DNA from: Chloroflexota bacterium
GTDB lineage: Bacteria > Chloroflexota > Anaerolineae > UBA4142
Direction of reading: 5' to 3'
Length of the DNA stretch: 64,000 bases
Assembly: GCA_016215025.1 (NCBI GenBank)
Contig: JACRMI010000012.1
Coordinates: 88,382 to 152,381, forward strand
The translations under genes and the position numbers were made by a program. Shown piece after piece: positions 50,968-59,837 of the stretch. Position 1 is the stretch's first letter; each line of letters begins with the position of its first letter. A model generated the notes under the pieces. It worked only from the letters and a program-made list of their open reading frames with translations, did no database searches and was not told the DNA's origin.

Positions 50968-52239
50968 CTATGCCTCAATCACATTTCTAGCTTGGGTTTT
51001 CATTTTCTTGCGTGCGTGTTTTTCCTGATACATGCGTTCGTCGGCAAGGCGCATGACACTGGAGAGTGCTTGCTGTTTCTCTGATGCGGTTGCTCCCCCG
51101 AGAGAAAGATTTAGATGAGGCATTGCGTATTTGGACTGATATACAGTCAAGGTATTCTTGATCCGCTGCAAGCAATCCTCATTCTCGATTTCGTTCGTCA
51201 ACGGCAGTATGATCGCAAATTCGTCACCGCCGATCCGCGCGATGATGTCTTCGGCACGCACCGATGCCTTGAGAACGTATGCCGTCTGTTTGATCAATTC
51301 GTCACCTGCCGAATGACCGCGCACGTCATTGATTGGCTTCAAATCGTCGACATCGGCGATAATAATGCTGATGGGAAACATGCGGCTGTTTTCCAAGCGG
51401 TCCATTTCCTCTTCGAAAAACGCGCGATTGTATAGACCCGTCAACACATCATGATTTCTTTGGTAGCGCAACAGGTCTTCGACCGCAGTGCGCTCTCTTT
51501 CACTTTTCGATATGCGTTGAGCACCCAAAGCCGTCCCAATTGTTCCGAGCAACCAAATGACTAGATGCGCGAGCGCAATCGTCCTGATCTGATCGTTTTC
51601 AATTGCAAGCAACGGTTCCATCGGAACCGACGTACTCAACCCGCCGCGAATCTCGCCTTCTTTGTAACCTTGCTGGGCATGACAGACCAAACATTCTTTT
51701 TGGGCGATCAGCGGCCGCATCAATCGTAAATACGGTTTGCCATCGATGGTGGTCAACTCACTTGTCTCTTGGTTGCCTTGTTCAAAACTTTTTAACGCAT
51801 CGGTTTCCCATTCATCGGCAGCATTTTCAGGGCGAATCGGGTTGAGACTGGTGATGTGACCGTACACATTGGTGTCTTGTGCTTGAATCTCAAAAATTTG
51901 GCGCGTCATATACGCCGGATTCATTAGCGTAAGTCGAACGCCTAATGGCGTCGTGATGTCGCGTTCGGGTACATCTTGCAGATAAGGATTAGGTGACGTT
52001 CGGTCATCGATGGGAACATAAACGCCGCCGTGTAGCGCCGCCCAACGCCGATAGAGAATATCCTTGGCAAAAGCAACCCGTGCTTGGACAAGTGCATTGT
52101 CCATCGTGCTGTGTCTGACCTCGTTGATATTCCACCATAGCGAAGTAACGAGCGATAGCGTCCATGCGACAAAAATGATGAGGACGTAGCGATCAAATGG
52201 GCTTTTTGGTTTTGGCAGAAATTGTTTTAGCGCTGTCAT
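50968..52239 (-). CDS. Membrane diguanylate cyclase with heme-binding sensor domain
   Basis: The 423-residue protein has one helix at 18-36, then an outside domain of the DUF3365/Tll0287 type with a c-heme motif ECLVCHAQQGY (Cys183, Cys186, His187). A second helix (about 222-240) leads to a GGDEF domain with RIGGDEFAIILP intact and VDDLKPINDVRGHSAGDEL. It should make cyclic di-GMP in response to redox state or a small ligand at the heme. It overlaps the lactate permease start in an ATGA, so the two are co-translated. Confidence 0.9.
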   Translation of the reverse strand: MTALKQFLPKPKSPFDRYVLIIFVAWTLSLVTSLWWNINEVRHSTMDNALVQARVAFAKDILYRRWAALHGGVYVPIDDRTSPNPYLQDVPERDITTPLGVRLTLMNPAYMTRQIFEIQAQDTNVYGHITSLNPIRPENAADEWETDALKSFEQGNQETSELTTIDGKPYLRLMRPLIAQKECLVCHAQQGYKEGEIRGGLSTSVPMEPLLAIENDQIRTIALAHLVIWLLGTIGTALGAQRISKSERERTAVEDLLRYQRNHDVLTGLYNRAFFEEEMDRLENSRMFPISIIIADVDDLKPINDVRGHSAGDELIKQTAYVLKASVRAEDIIARIGGDEFAIILPLTNEIENEDCLQRIKNTLTVYQSKYAMPHLNLSLGGATASEKQQALSSVMRLADERMYQEKHARKKMKTQARNVIEA

Positions 52240-53738
52240 AGTTTCGAAAACAGGAATGCGATCAGCCCTATGCTCAAGCCGATCAGCAAACCGTACGGCA
52301 ATGTGATGCGCAGCACGCGTCCATCTTGTCCTTTCAATCCAACGGTGCTACACCCAACGATAATTTTTGCGGGCGCGATCATGCTTCCCAATGATCCGCC
52401 GGTCGTTTGAGCCGCGATGAGAAGGCTCGGTGCGATGGCAAGCAATAGCGCGGCATCTTTTTGTAATGATCCGAAAAGCACATTCGAGTTGTTGTTGCTG
52501 CCGGTCGCGAATGCGCCTAGGATACCGACCAGCGGCGATGCGATCGGAAAAGCGACACCCATTGCGCCGCTCATCGCGCGTGCCAGCAATAGCGTCATGC
52601 CCGAATGTTCCATCAGGGTCGCGAGTCCAACCATCGCGATGATGCCGATGCTTGCCGGTGCCGCCGAACGCCAAGTCGCGCGCAGAGCCATACGCCACGC
52701 TTCAGGCGCACTCAAGCCAATTCGAGTGTACACGAAATGGCTGACAAGAGCAATGAGTAAAATGGACGTGCCAGGGTGAGTCAAAAATCGGAACGCTTGA
52801 CCTAGCCCAGCCGGAGTAACAAACCCAGTCGCGGTTTTTACTTCGGGGAATGTCATTTGCCACACCACGCTGTCAAGCCTTGCGCGCAAAGGTTGAATCA
52901 AAAATATGATCGACATCAAAATGGCAAGTGAGCCATAACTGGCGAGTGAAGCGATAAGCGTAGACGTGCGACGCACCTCCAAAGTGCGTCGCACATTTTT
53001 CGAGGATAGTATTCCCCCCACAATCCCCGCAACACCTGCGCCGAATGCAGCCAACGGCGTGACGCCGAGAACTGCCAGCGCGTATTGTACGGTAGCCATC
53101 AATATAGCCAACGCGACAACGAGTAACGCACGATTGAAATGCCCCAGGATTTTTGCAGTGGCGAGACCACAGAGCAAACATGCAATGCCAAGCATGATTG
53201 CCGCCGTGGGCGCAAGCAGCGCACTGTCCATCTTGACGACGGCGATGAGCGTTTGCCAAATGATTCCCATGTCGCCGAAGGTTACAGACCACGCGTGACC
53301 TACGGCGACGGCGGCTACTGCTATGACCGGTTCTACGTGCAAGCCGACCAGCATCGGCGCGACGATGGCGATGGGCAAGCCAAAGCCCGCCAATCCTTCC
53401 AACATGCCGCTGAATGCCCATGCTAATACGATGAGCAATGTGCCTCGGTCGTAGATGGTTTGCTCTAGTGCGAGTGCAATTGCGCGAATGCCGCCAATTT
53501 GATCGACAGTGTAGTAGAGGAAGAGCGCGGGGATCATCACGGCGAGGACAAAAATCGAGAGGAACAACCCTTTGAGTTGCGAAACCCAAAACACGTCGGG
53601 CGTGAGTCCAAACACAAAGGTCGCGATTATTAGACCGCCTAGCCAGCCCGCAGGACCGGCACGTTGTCCACCCCAGCGGAACAATAGCATCAGGGTGAGA
53701 ACAATCAGAATGGGAAGTGCGGCGAGAAAGTAATCCAT
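52236..53738 (-). CDS. lldP: L-lactate permease family transporter
   Basis: The 500-residue protein has about 13 membrane helices and the LctP/LldP family features. These include VFGLTPDVFWVSQLKGLFLS, LEGLAGFGLPIAIVAPMLVG, HAWSVTFGDMGIIWQTL and FATGSNNNSNVLFGSLQKDA. These transporters take up lactate or glycolate with protons. A perfect 11-base inverted repeat at 52966-52994 lies within the gene and codes for VRRTLEVRRT in a loop. The downstream partner is a heme-sensing diguanylate cyclase. Confidence 0.9.
   Translation of the reverse strand: MDYFLAALPILIVLTLMLLFRWGGQRAGPAGWLGGLIIATFVFGLTPDVFWVSQLKGLFLSIFVLAVMIPALFLYYTVDQIGGIRAIALALEQTIYDRGTLLIVLAWAFSGMLEGLAGFGLPIAIVAPMLVGLHVEPVIAVAAVAVGHAWSVTFGDMGIIWQTLIAVVKMDSALLAPTAAIMLGIACLLCGLATAKILGHFNRALLVVALAILMATVQYALAVLGVTPLAAFGAGVAGIVGGILSSKNVRRTLEVRRTSTLIASLASYGSLAILMSIIFLIQPLRARLDSVVWQMTFPEVKTATGFVTPAGLGQAFRFLTHPGTSILLIALVSHFVYTRIGLSAPEAWRMALRATWRSAAPASIGIIAMVGLATLMEHSGMTLLLARAMSGAMGVAFPIASPLVGILGAFATGSNNNSNVLFGSLQKDAALLLAIAPSLLIAAQTTGGSLGSMIAPAKIIVGCSTVGLKGQDGRVLRITLPYGLLIGLSIGLIAFLFSKL
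52966..52994. repeat. Palindromic repeat inside the lactate permease gene
   Basis: GTGCGACGCAC (52966-52976) and GTGCGTCGCAC (52984-52994) are exact inverted copies with a seven-base loop. In frame they encode two VRRT words separated by LE. It looks like a short spacer-type repeat that has entered a coding region. Confidence 0.6.
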
Positions 53739-53750
53739 CGGAATTGAAAG

Positions 53751-53800
53751 AGACCTGGAAGGTCGCGGCTCCTTCGGAGCCGATGAGACCTTCCAGGTCT
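53751..53800. terminator. Composite two-tier hairpin
   Basis: AGACCTGGAAGGTC (53751-53764) pairs exactly with 53787-53800 and encloses CGGCTCC/GGAGCCG with loop TTC. It lies just after the stop of the minus-strand gene at 53804 and would end that operon. Confidence 0.65.
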
Positions 53801-53803
53801 ACG

Positions 53804-54769
53804 TTATCGTGTCACCAATTGAAATGTTAGAAAATATCGGACGTGGGTTTGGGGACGTGGTTCTTTAACACTCTTGAGTGCCATGCCACGGATTGTATCG
53901 CTTGGATAATTAGCGACTGAAATCGACTGTCCATTTGGAAAATCGACGTACGTACATTTGCATTGCGGATCCGAAGACTTGTCTTCCAAGTCGGTTGCTG
54001 CTTTTCCGTCTCGGAGTAACGGCGCTTTTCCACCGACAAGTGTCACGTAAACGCCGATGCCTTCGATTCCGCCAGGCAAATCGGCGCAATCAGGACCATT
54101 CTCCATAATGTCGCAGAAAAGCGCGCGAGTGAGATGCCAATATTTTTGTCCCGGCGCGACATTGGCAGGCACTAAGGTTACGCCAACGGGCCAGGCGGCT
54201 GGATATGCTGGAATCCATTCTGTCGCCGCGATGGGTGCAGGTTTGGGTGTTGCCGTAGCGCGCGGTCGCGGCGTGAGGGTGCGCGTTGGTGTAACAGTTG
54301 ACGATGGCGCGATCGTTGGCGTCGCGCTTGGCTTGATCGTTGGCGTAGATGTATCCGTTGGTGTCGGCGTTAACGATGGCGTGGGTGTTGGCGTCGTGGC
54401 GATTAGGGCGATTTCTTGATCGGTGTTTCCCAAAGCAACGGCGAGCGCGGCGAGATCCGCGGCATCCGTCTCATTCTGCTCGCTATATTTTCTTACCAGA
54501 CCGATGATGCGCTCGTCGATCTTGGCGTCTTTGAGTTGCGCTAATCGATCTTGCGCGCGCGCGAGGTCATGGTTGTACGCGTACGAATTGGCGGTTGACA
54601 CGATCCACTTGTCTTGATCTTCAAGCTTTAAATCCGCAACGCCGACGTTTGCCAATTGAACGGGCCACACGACCCAGCCGAGGATGAATCCGACGATGAT
54701 ACCGCCGATGAGACTGACGACCATCACGACGAACAATACTCGCAAACTAAAATTAAACTGTTGCATCAA
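53804..54769 (-). CDS. Membrane-anchored protein with T/P linker and shared C-terminal domain
   Basis: The 321-residue protein has one N-terminal helix (13-35), a helical stalk to about 125 and a Thr/Pro-rich linker (125-180). Its C-terminal domain of about 130 residues is similar to the end of the protein encoded just upstream. Both have VxPANVxPGQxYWxLxRA near the start and GMxLxSVKEPRPQTHVRYFL-like ends (GMGLPSKRHVSFNLTWK in the neighbour). I do not recognise this domain. The gene overlaps its neighbour in an ATGA. Confidence 0.75.
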   Translation of the reverse strand: MMQQFNFSLRVLFVVMVVSLIGGIIVGFILGWVVWPVQLANVGVADLKLEDQDKWIVSTANSYAYNHDLARAQDRLAQLKDAKIDERIIGLVRKYSEQNETDAADLAALAVALGNTDQEIALIATTPTPTPSLTPTPTDTSTPTIKPSATPTIAPSSTVTPTRTLTPRPRATATPKPAPIAATEWIPAYPAAWPVGVTLVPANVAPGQKYWHLTRALFCDIMENGPDCADLPGGIEGIGVYVTLVGGKAPLLRDGKAATDLEDKSSDPQCKCTYVDFPNGQSISVANYPSDTIRGMALKSVKEPRPQTHVRYFLTFQLVTR

Positions 54770-57000
54770 CGGCGTCTTTCTGTGTCAAGAAAAGTCGCGA
54801 CGCTGCGTTTCCAAGTGAGATTAAAACTGACATGACGCTTGGAGGGCAAGCCCATTCCGCGCACGCGGTCGCATGCCAAGCCATCCACCCAAGCGACGTA
54901 CGGACCTTGCTCCATATGATCGGGCGAATAGGCGAGCCACATTGGAATGCGGGTCTCGCCATTTTCATTCGTGATCGCATCGGTCTCGCCATCGACCCAG
55001 CCTTGTAAAACCTTTTGATATTCGACCGGCCGATTTTGTTGATCGAGAACGGTGTACAATATTTGATGCGCGTCATTCGATTCGTTCGGCGCTTGATACT
55101 CGGCACGGACGAGTTTCCAATACGCTTGGCCTGGCTTGACATTCGCCGGTTCGACGACAACGCCGAGCGCGTCGAGACGCCAGTCCCACTCCAGTTCTTC
55201 TACCGCACCGAGCGGCGTCGACAACGGTTGTGTTTCGACCATTGGCGCACGTCTTTCAGCCGGCGGCTTTTCCTCGTGCGAAATGTGTTCCGGCGGAGGA
55301 GGTGGCGGCGTGGAATCGATCTTTCGCTTTTCGACCGGCTTGCTCACGATGGGTTCGAAAACTTTTTCGACGATCGGTTTTTCTTCCGCCGGTTTGATAA
55401 TCGGTTCGACGCGTTTCTCTTTGGTGGGCGCAACGACTGGTTCGACCGGCTTGGGCGTTGGTTCGGTAACGACTGACGCTGGCGGAGGTGGCACTTGTTC
55501 TTCGACAGGCGGTGTCGGTTTGATTGCGACAGGTGGCGGAGGCAGTGGCACTTGCTCAACCATTGGTTGAGTCGAAGCAACGGGCGTCGGAACTGCGGGT
55601 TCGATTTCTTTTTCTTTTGGCTTGGCTTGAACTGATTTAAGCGTCGGTGGCACTTTGGTCGGCAGCGGTGTATCGCGAAGCCAAGACGGGAATTCGGTTT
55701 GCGGAGTTGGCTCTGCTTTGACCGGTTCGCTAGGAATCGGCGGTGGCAGTGTCACTGGCTTGTGTTCGAATGGCATCGCAGGTTGCACCGGCGGTGTCGG
55801 TTGTGCGCCCGGCATTCGTCGCGCAAGGTTCTGCATTTGCTTGACCGCATCGATCACCGGAAGTTGATTGCCCAACGTGCCGTTCATCAATGCAATATTG
55901 GGAACGCCGTCGAAACCGTATGGCGGATTCGTCATCGCGCGCTGCCAGAATGCGCTGTGCCATGCATCGTGTTCGTGCTCTTCCGATTCGATCAACAAGG
56001 TCGGCGTTGCCGCAAAGTAATAATCGGGTGCTTGGCGTTGCATGAAATCGAACAGCGCAACAGTTTGCTCGCAATGACCCGATGGCGTTACACGCGGATA
56101 GCGTATGTCCTCGCGTCGTCCCACGCGATAGCCACCTTCGGTGCTGATGATCGGAATCGAGCGACCGAGATATTTCATCGCGAGCGTATCGTAATATTCA
56201 AACTCGCGAAAGCAAGCGTGGTCGTGTTGAATGGTGGCGGCTGGGTTGGCGAGATTCGCGCGGAGTTCATTGATTTCATCCGGGGAGTCGGGACGACCAT
56301 GCGCCGTACTCCACCAGACCCAGGATGCTTGTTGCGCGTGCTGTCCATCGGTGAGAGGCAGTCCGGTGCGGCTGATCGGATCGTCGGGGTAGGTGAGCGG
56401 ACGATTGCCGCAATAATTGTGCAGCGCGATCCAACAACCCTCGAGCAGAATATCATGGCGACCGAGGGTGGCGAGTGCGCCAATCAAATCCATATCGCCG
56501 CCAGAGCTGACTGCGGGTAATCCAGGGAATGCGCCCATCGATAAAATCAAGCGTGCATCAAAGAGCCAATTGAGCGCAACGAGTTTCGCCGCTTCGAGCG
56601 GATTGCCCGGAAATGCTTGTGTCTTCCATTCGCTAGCAAGATTGGGTTCGTTATTTGTTTCAAAATAGCAGACGCCAAGATCGATCAACTGGCGCAGCGT
56701 TTTTTCTTCTGGGCTGCCGAGGTGACCTGGGTTGGGTTCGGGCGTATCGTTGGGCGGCGGATCACGGCGAAGGATTCGCACGATGGGAAAAATACCCGCG
56801 GCGAGCAGTTTGGCGCATAGTGGCGCGCTGCTGCCGGCATCGTCGATGACCTTGAACCATTTGATATTCAGTTCGACAAGCAAGTTGACCCAATAGTCGA
56901 GACCTTGTTCGCCGCCCATCCACTTGCAATCGAAACTGCCGTGAAGACCACGCCCGTTATCGTTCGCGGGGCGCGGGAAATCCTTCAGGTCTTTCGGCAT
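54766..57000 (-). CDS. GH-A-like barrel protein with Pro-rich linker and shared C-terminal domain
   Basis: The 744-residue protein starts with a barrel of about 400 residues resembling clan GH-A glycoside hydrolases. It has YFETNNEPNLASEW, where NEP carries the acid/base Glu, and PIISTEGGYRVGR, where the Glu could be the nucleophile. A Pro/Val/Lys/Glu-rich linker (400-610) follows. Then comes the same C-terminal domain as in the protein encoded downstream (VVVEPANVKPGQAYWKLVRA). No signal peptide is visible, so its site of action is unclear. It may be a hydrolase or a non-catalytic relative. Confidence 0.7.
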   Translation of the reverse strand: MPKDLKDFPRPANDNGRGLHGSFDCKWMGGEQGLDYWVNLLVELNIKWFKVIDDAGSSAPLCAKLLAAGIFPIVRILRRDPPPNDTPEPNPGHLGSPEEKTLRQLIDLGVCYFETNNEPNLASEWKTQAFPGNPLEAAKLVALNWLFDARLILSMGAFPGLPAVSSGGDMDLIGALATLGRHDILLEGCWIALHNYCGNRPLTYPDDPISRTGLPLTDGQHAQQASWVWWSTAHGRPDSPDEINELRANLANPAATIQHDHACFREFEYYDTLAMKYLGRSIPIISTEGGYRVGRREDIRYPRVTPSGHCEQTVALFDFMQRQAPDYYFAATPTLLIESEEHEHDAWHSAFWQRAMTNPPYGFDGVPNIALMNGTLGNQLPVIDAVKQMQNLARRMPGAQPTPPVQPAMPFEHKPVTLPPPIPSEPVKAEPTPQTEFPSWLRDTPLPTKVPPTLKSVQAKPKEKEIEPAVPTPVASTQPMVEQVPLPPPPVAIKPTPPVEEQVPPPPASVVTEPTPKPVEPVVAPTKEKRVEPIIKPAEEKPIVEKVFEPIVSKPVEKRKIDSTPPPPPPEHISHEEKPPAERRAPMVETQPLSTPLGAVEELEWDWRLDALGVVVEPANVKPGQAYWKLVRAEYQAPNESNDAHQILYTVLDQQNRPVEYQKVLQGWVDGETDAITNENGETRIPMWLAYSPDHMEQGPYVAWVDGLACDRVRGMGLPSKRHVSFNLTWKRSVATFLDTERRR

Positions 57001-57030
57001 CAGTCCTCCAATAGCAGATTTTAGACACCT

Positions 57031-57116
57031 ACACTTGCGTTTGGTGCAAGTGTTTCAGATTGCAGATTTCAAATTTATGATTTCAGATTTGGGAATCGGC
57101 AATTTGAAATCTGCAA
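57031..57116. repeat. Two exact hairpins in spacer
   Basis: ACACTTGC/GCAAGTGT (57031-57053) and a 16-base perfect stem TTGCAGATTTCAAATT (57060-57075 with 57101-57116) fill the spacer. The second abuts the stop codon of the thioesterase gene at 57117. Confidence 0.6.
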
Positions 57117-57566
57117 TTATTCGACGCGCCACCATTCGAGCGCGGATTTGTATTGCTCGATTTGGTCGTCGGGTATTCTCAAAAACGTACCGACTGCTTC
57201 GACGGCGAGTGTGCCATCGGGCAAGCGAATTTCTCCACGACCTTGCAGCAAGCGTCCGTCTTTTTTCGTAATTTCGCCCTTGAGCTTGAGCGGTTTGCCA
57301 ATCGGCACCGGCTTGCGAAAGCGAATTTCCAATTTGGCAGTCATGCACCACAAGTTGCTGGCAATCGCCGTGCGCCCAATCAATTCGTCGAGCATGGCGG
57401 TGATGAGCCCGCCGTGCATGACGCCGGGATAACTTTGGTGCTCAGTGCGCGGAATATAATCGGCATAGACACAGCCGTCGGTGTCGGTAAAAAAGTGCAT
57501 GTGCAAGCCGATGGGGTTTTCACGGCCGCACACAAAGCACATTTTGCTACTCGGTTGTTTCTCCAT
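57117..57566 (-). CDS. PaaI-like hotdog thioesterase
   Basis: From ATG at 57566 the product has 149 residues; ATG at 57542 is an alternative. MCFVCGRENPIGLHMHF is a common opening of this group. The active-site region PGVMHGGLITAMLDELIGRT is typical of PaaI/YigI-type acyl-CoA thioesterases, and KLEIRFRKPVPIGKPLKLKG completes the fold. It hydrolyses an unidentified thioester. It overlaps the NERD gene by 20 bases, so the two are co-transcribed. Confidence 0.87.
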   Translation of the reverse strand: MEKQPSSKMCFVCGRENPIGLHMHFFTDTDGCVYADYIPRTEHQSYPGVMHGGLITAMLDELIGRTAIASNLWCMTAKLEIRFRKPVPIGKPLKLKGEITKKDGRLLQGRGEIRLPDGTLAVEAVGTFLRIPDDQIEQYKSALEWWRVE

Positions 57567-58251
57567 GCGCATCCTGGCTGAAAATTTTAGCGAGGTTGTC
57601 TTGCGTCTGAGGAGGCAGAACTGCGCCGTGTTTACTCTTGCGGAGAGTCTCTTTGAGGTTGTCGGCGGTGACCACCGGTAGCGCCGGATCATCAATCGAT
57701 AATTGCACCTTTGGATCGGTAAACACCACATAGCCATCGACCGGAACGAGCGCAGCGTTTGGCATTTTATCGGCAATGAATTTCTTGACCTTCTCGATTT
57801 CGGCGTGCAGATCGGCAAGGGGATTGCCCAACGGTTCTTGTCCCATGCCGCCGAACAAGCGCGTCATTTTCCACGGTCGATTCCATCTACCATTCACGCA
57901 ATTGATCTCGCCGTCGAGCGATTTGATCTTGAAAACCAGCACGCCGGTCGGCGTCACGAGATAATGCGGGACAGGCGGCAGAAAATTATAGAGCTGATAC
58001 TTGTTGTCAAAACCCTTGAGCGCCTTGGCAAGGGCATGGTCTCCACGCGGTTCTTTGATCCAGCGATTTGCCAGCGTCGCGCCGACATAAGCCAGAATGA
58101 ATCCCACAATGAGCGAAGCATATGCAAGCAAGTAATTTTCCGTGAACGAAACGAAGAGTGATCCAGCCAAGACAGCTAGTCCACCAAAGGTTGCGTACCT
58201 CGCAATTTTTGATTGACGTTCGATGATTTTGTCGTCAGTAAGTAGGCGCAT
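57547..58251 (-). CDS. Membrane protein with NERD-like domain
   Basis: From ATG at 58251, with TTGGAG upstream, the product has 234 residues. Two helices (about 22-40 and 45-63) are followed by a domain resembling NERD (nuclease-related). It has KGFDNKYQLYNFLPPVPHYL, TPTGVLVFKIKSLDGEI, PLADLHAEIEKVKKFIADKM and DGYVVFTDPKVQL. NERD proteins are distantly related to restriction nucleases; here the expected catalytic residues are only partly visible. The role is unknown. Confidence 0.75.
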   Translation of the reverse strand: MRLLTDDKIIERQSKIARYATFGGLAVLAGSLFVSFTENYLLAYASLIVGFILAYVGATLANRWIKEPRGDHALAKALKGFDNKYQLYNFLPPVPHYLVTPTGVLVFKIKSLDGEINCVNGRWNRPWKMTRLFGGMGQEPLGNPLADLHAEIEKVKKFIADKMPNAALVPVDGYVVFTDPKVQLSIDDPALPVVTADNLKETLRKSKHGAVLPPQTQDNLAKIFSQDAHGETTE

Positions 58252-58279
58252 CAATGCTCCAATGACAAGTGAGCAAATT

Positions 58280-58317
58280 ACAAATGACAAAAACTGTAGA
58301 CTGATTTTGTCATTTGT
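58280..58317. repeat. ACAAATGACAAAA hairpin in spacer
   Basis: ACAAATGACAAAA (58280-58292) pairs exactly with TTTTGTCATTTGT (58305-58317). More ATTTGTCATTTG words follow up to the stop codon of fabF at 58344. Confidence 0.6.
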
Positions 58318-58343
58318 TCATTGTCATTTGTAATTTCAAAATT

Positions 58344-59690
58344 TCATTTGTATTTTGCCAGCACAAGACTCGCGTTTTGCCCGCCGAGTCCGAATGAGTT
58401 GGACATGCAGACATTCACCGTGGCATCGCGGGCGACGTTGGGCACGTAATCCAAATCGCAAACAGGGTCCGGCGTTTCGTAATTCACCGTTGGATGAATC
58501 TTTTGCTCGCGCAAGGTCATGATGCAGGCAACCGATTCAAACGCGCCGGCGGCGCCCATCGAGTGACCGACCATCGACTTGGTGGATGAAATCGGAATGT
58601 GATAGGCACGCTCGCCAAACACATTTTTGATCGCCAGAGTTTCGCCCGAGTCGTTCAGCGGCGTGGAGGTGCCGTGCGCGTTGATGTAATCAATTTGATC
58701 GGTCGTCACGCCGGCGTTCCGCATGGCGGCTTGCATCACACGCGTTGCGCCATGTGCCGATGGATCGGGAGCCGCAAAATGGTACGCATCGGAATTGGTT
58801 GCATAACCCAAGACTTCGGCGTAGATTTTTGCGCCGCGTGCCACTGCGTGTTCGAGTCGTTCAAGCACGAGAATGGCGGAACCTTCGCCGATAACAAAGC
58901 CATCGCGATTTTTGTCGAAGGGGCGGCTCGCGTGTTGCGGGTCGTCGTTCCGCGTGGTCAGCGCGCGCATGACGCCAAACGCGGCAAAGACAATATCGGA
59001 AATGATCGCGTCTGCGCCGCCGGTGAGCATAATATCCGCGTCGCCGCGTCGGATGATTTCTGAGGCAGCGCCCACAGCATGAGTGCCTGCCGCGCACGCG
59101 GTTACGACCGTGGAGTTGTATCCGCGTGCGCGATAATAATTCGCGACATAGAACGACGGCATGTTGGGTAGAATTACGGCGGCGACAAAGGGGCTGAGGC
59201 GGTCGGGACCTTTTTGCAAAAATCCGTTGTGCGCATCAATCGCTTCGGGAAAACCGCCGAGTGCGGTGCCAAGCAAAACACCCGCGCGATCATTTTCTTT
59301 CAATCCGTCAGGGAATCCCGCGTCTTCGAGCGCGCCTTTAGCGGCGGCAATCGCGAATAGCGTTGCGCGTCCCATGCGGCGAGCATCTTTGGCGTCGATC
59401 GCATACTTGGTTGGGTCAAAACCCTTGGTCTCGGCTGCGATTTTGGTTTTGTAGGCAGTCGTGTCGAACAAAGTGACTCGATCAATGCCTGACTTGCCCG
59501 CGAGCAAATTTTTCCAAAATTCGTCGGGCGTAAATCCCAAGGGCGTAATTGCGCCGACTCCGGTCACAACCACCCGCGTTCGTTTGGCGTGCGCTTGTTC
59601 CTGCAATTCGGCAAGTTCAGCCGGGCTAAGCCGTCGGTCTTTGATCATTTCAATGGGCGGCATCTCGCGCGCGCTTGTGCTTGACGACAT
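58344..59690 (-). CDS. fabF: Beta-ketoacyl-ACP synthase II
   Basis: From ATG at 59690, with GGAGG eight bases upstream, the product has 448 residues. The condensing-enzyme core starts at RVVVTGVGAITPLG. It carries the catalytic Cys in VTACAAGTHAVGAAS, the first His in DYINAHGTSTPLND and the second in KSMVGHSMGAAGAFE. FabF extends acyl-ACP chains in fatty acid synthesis. The first 38 residues form an extension absent from typical FabF (a helical PAELAELQEQAHAK stretch). plsX lies upstream on the same strand, beyond a repeat element. Confidence 0.94.
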   Translation of the reverse strand: MSSSTSAREMPPIEMIKDRRLSPAELAELQEQAHAKRTRVVVTGVGAITPLGFTPDEFWKNLLAGKSGIDRVTLFDTTAYKTKIAAETKGFDPTKYAIDAKDARRMGRATLFAIAAAKGALEDAGFPDGLKENDRAGVLLGTALGGFPEAIDAHNGFLQKGPDRLSPFVAAVILPNMPSFYVANYYRARGYNSTVVTACAAGTHAVGAASEIIRRGDADIMLTGGADAIISDIVFAAFGVMRALTTRNDDPQHASRPFDKNRDGFVIGEGSAILVLERLEHAVARGAKIYAEVLGYATNSDAYHFAAPDPSAHGATRVMQAAMRNAGVTTDQIDYINAHGTSTPLNDSGETLAIKNVFGERAYHIPISSTKSMVGHSMGAAGAFESVACIMTLREQKIHPTVNYETPDPVCDLDYVPNVARDATVNVCMSNSFGLGGQNASLVLAKYK

Positions 59691-59720
59691 TCTTCGTTCC
59701 TCCGAGATATTTTCCACTAT

Positions 59721-59836
59721 TGTCATTCTGAGCGAAGCGAAGAATCTCAATTTTCCAAATGCGAGATTCTTCGTCGCCATGCTTCGACTGCGCGACAAAA
59801 ACTGTCGCTCCGCTCAGGATGCTCCTCAGAATGACA
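59721..59836. repeat. Dispersed inverted-repeat element, TGTCATTCTGAG family, copy 3
   Basis: TGTCATTCTGAG at 59721-59732 is repeated as an exact inverted copy at 59825-59836. GAAGCGAAGAATCTC and GAGATTCTTCGTCGC form an inner stem. It separates plsX from fabF. Confidence 0.7.
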
Positions 59837-59837
59837 T

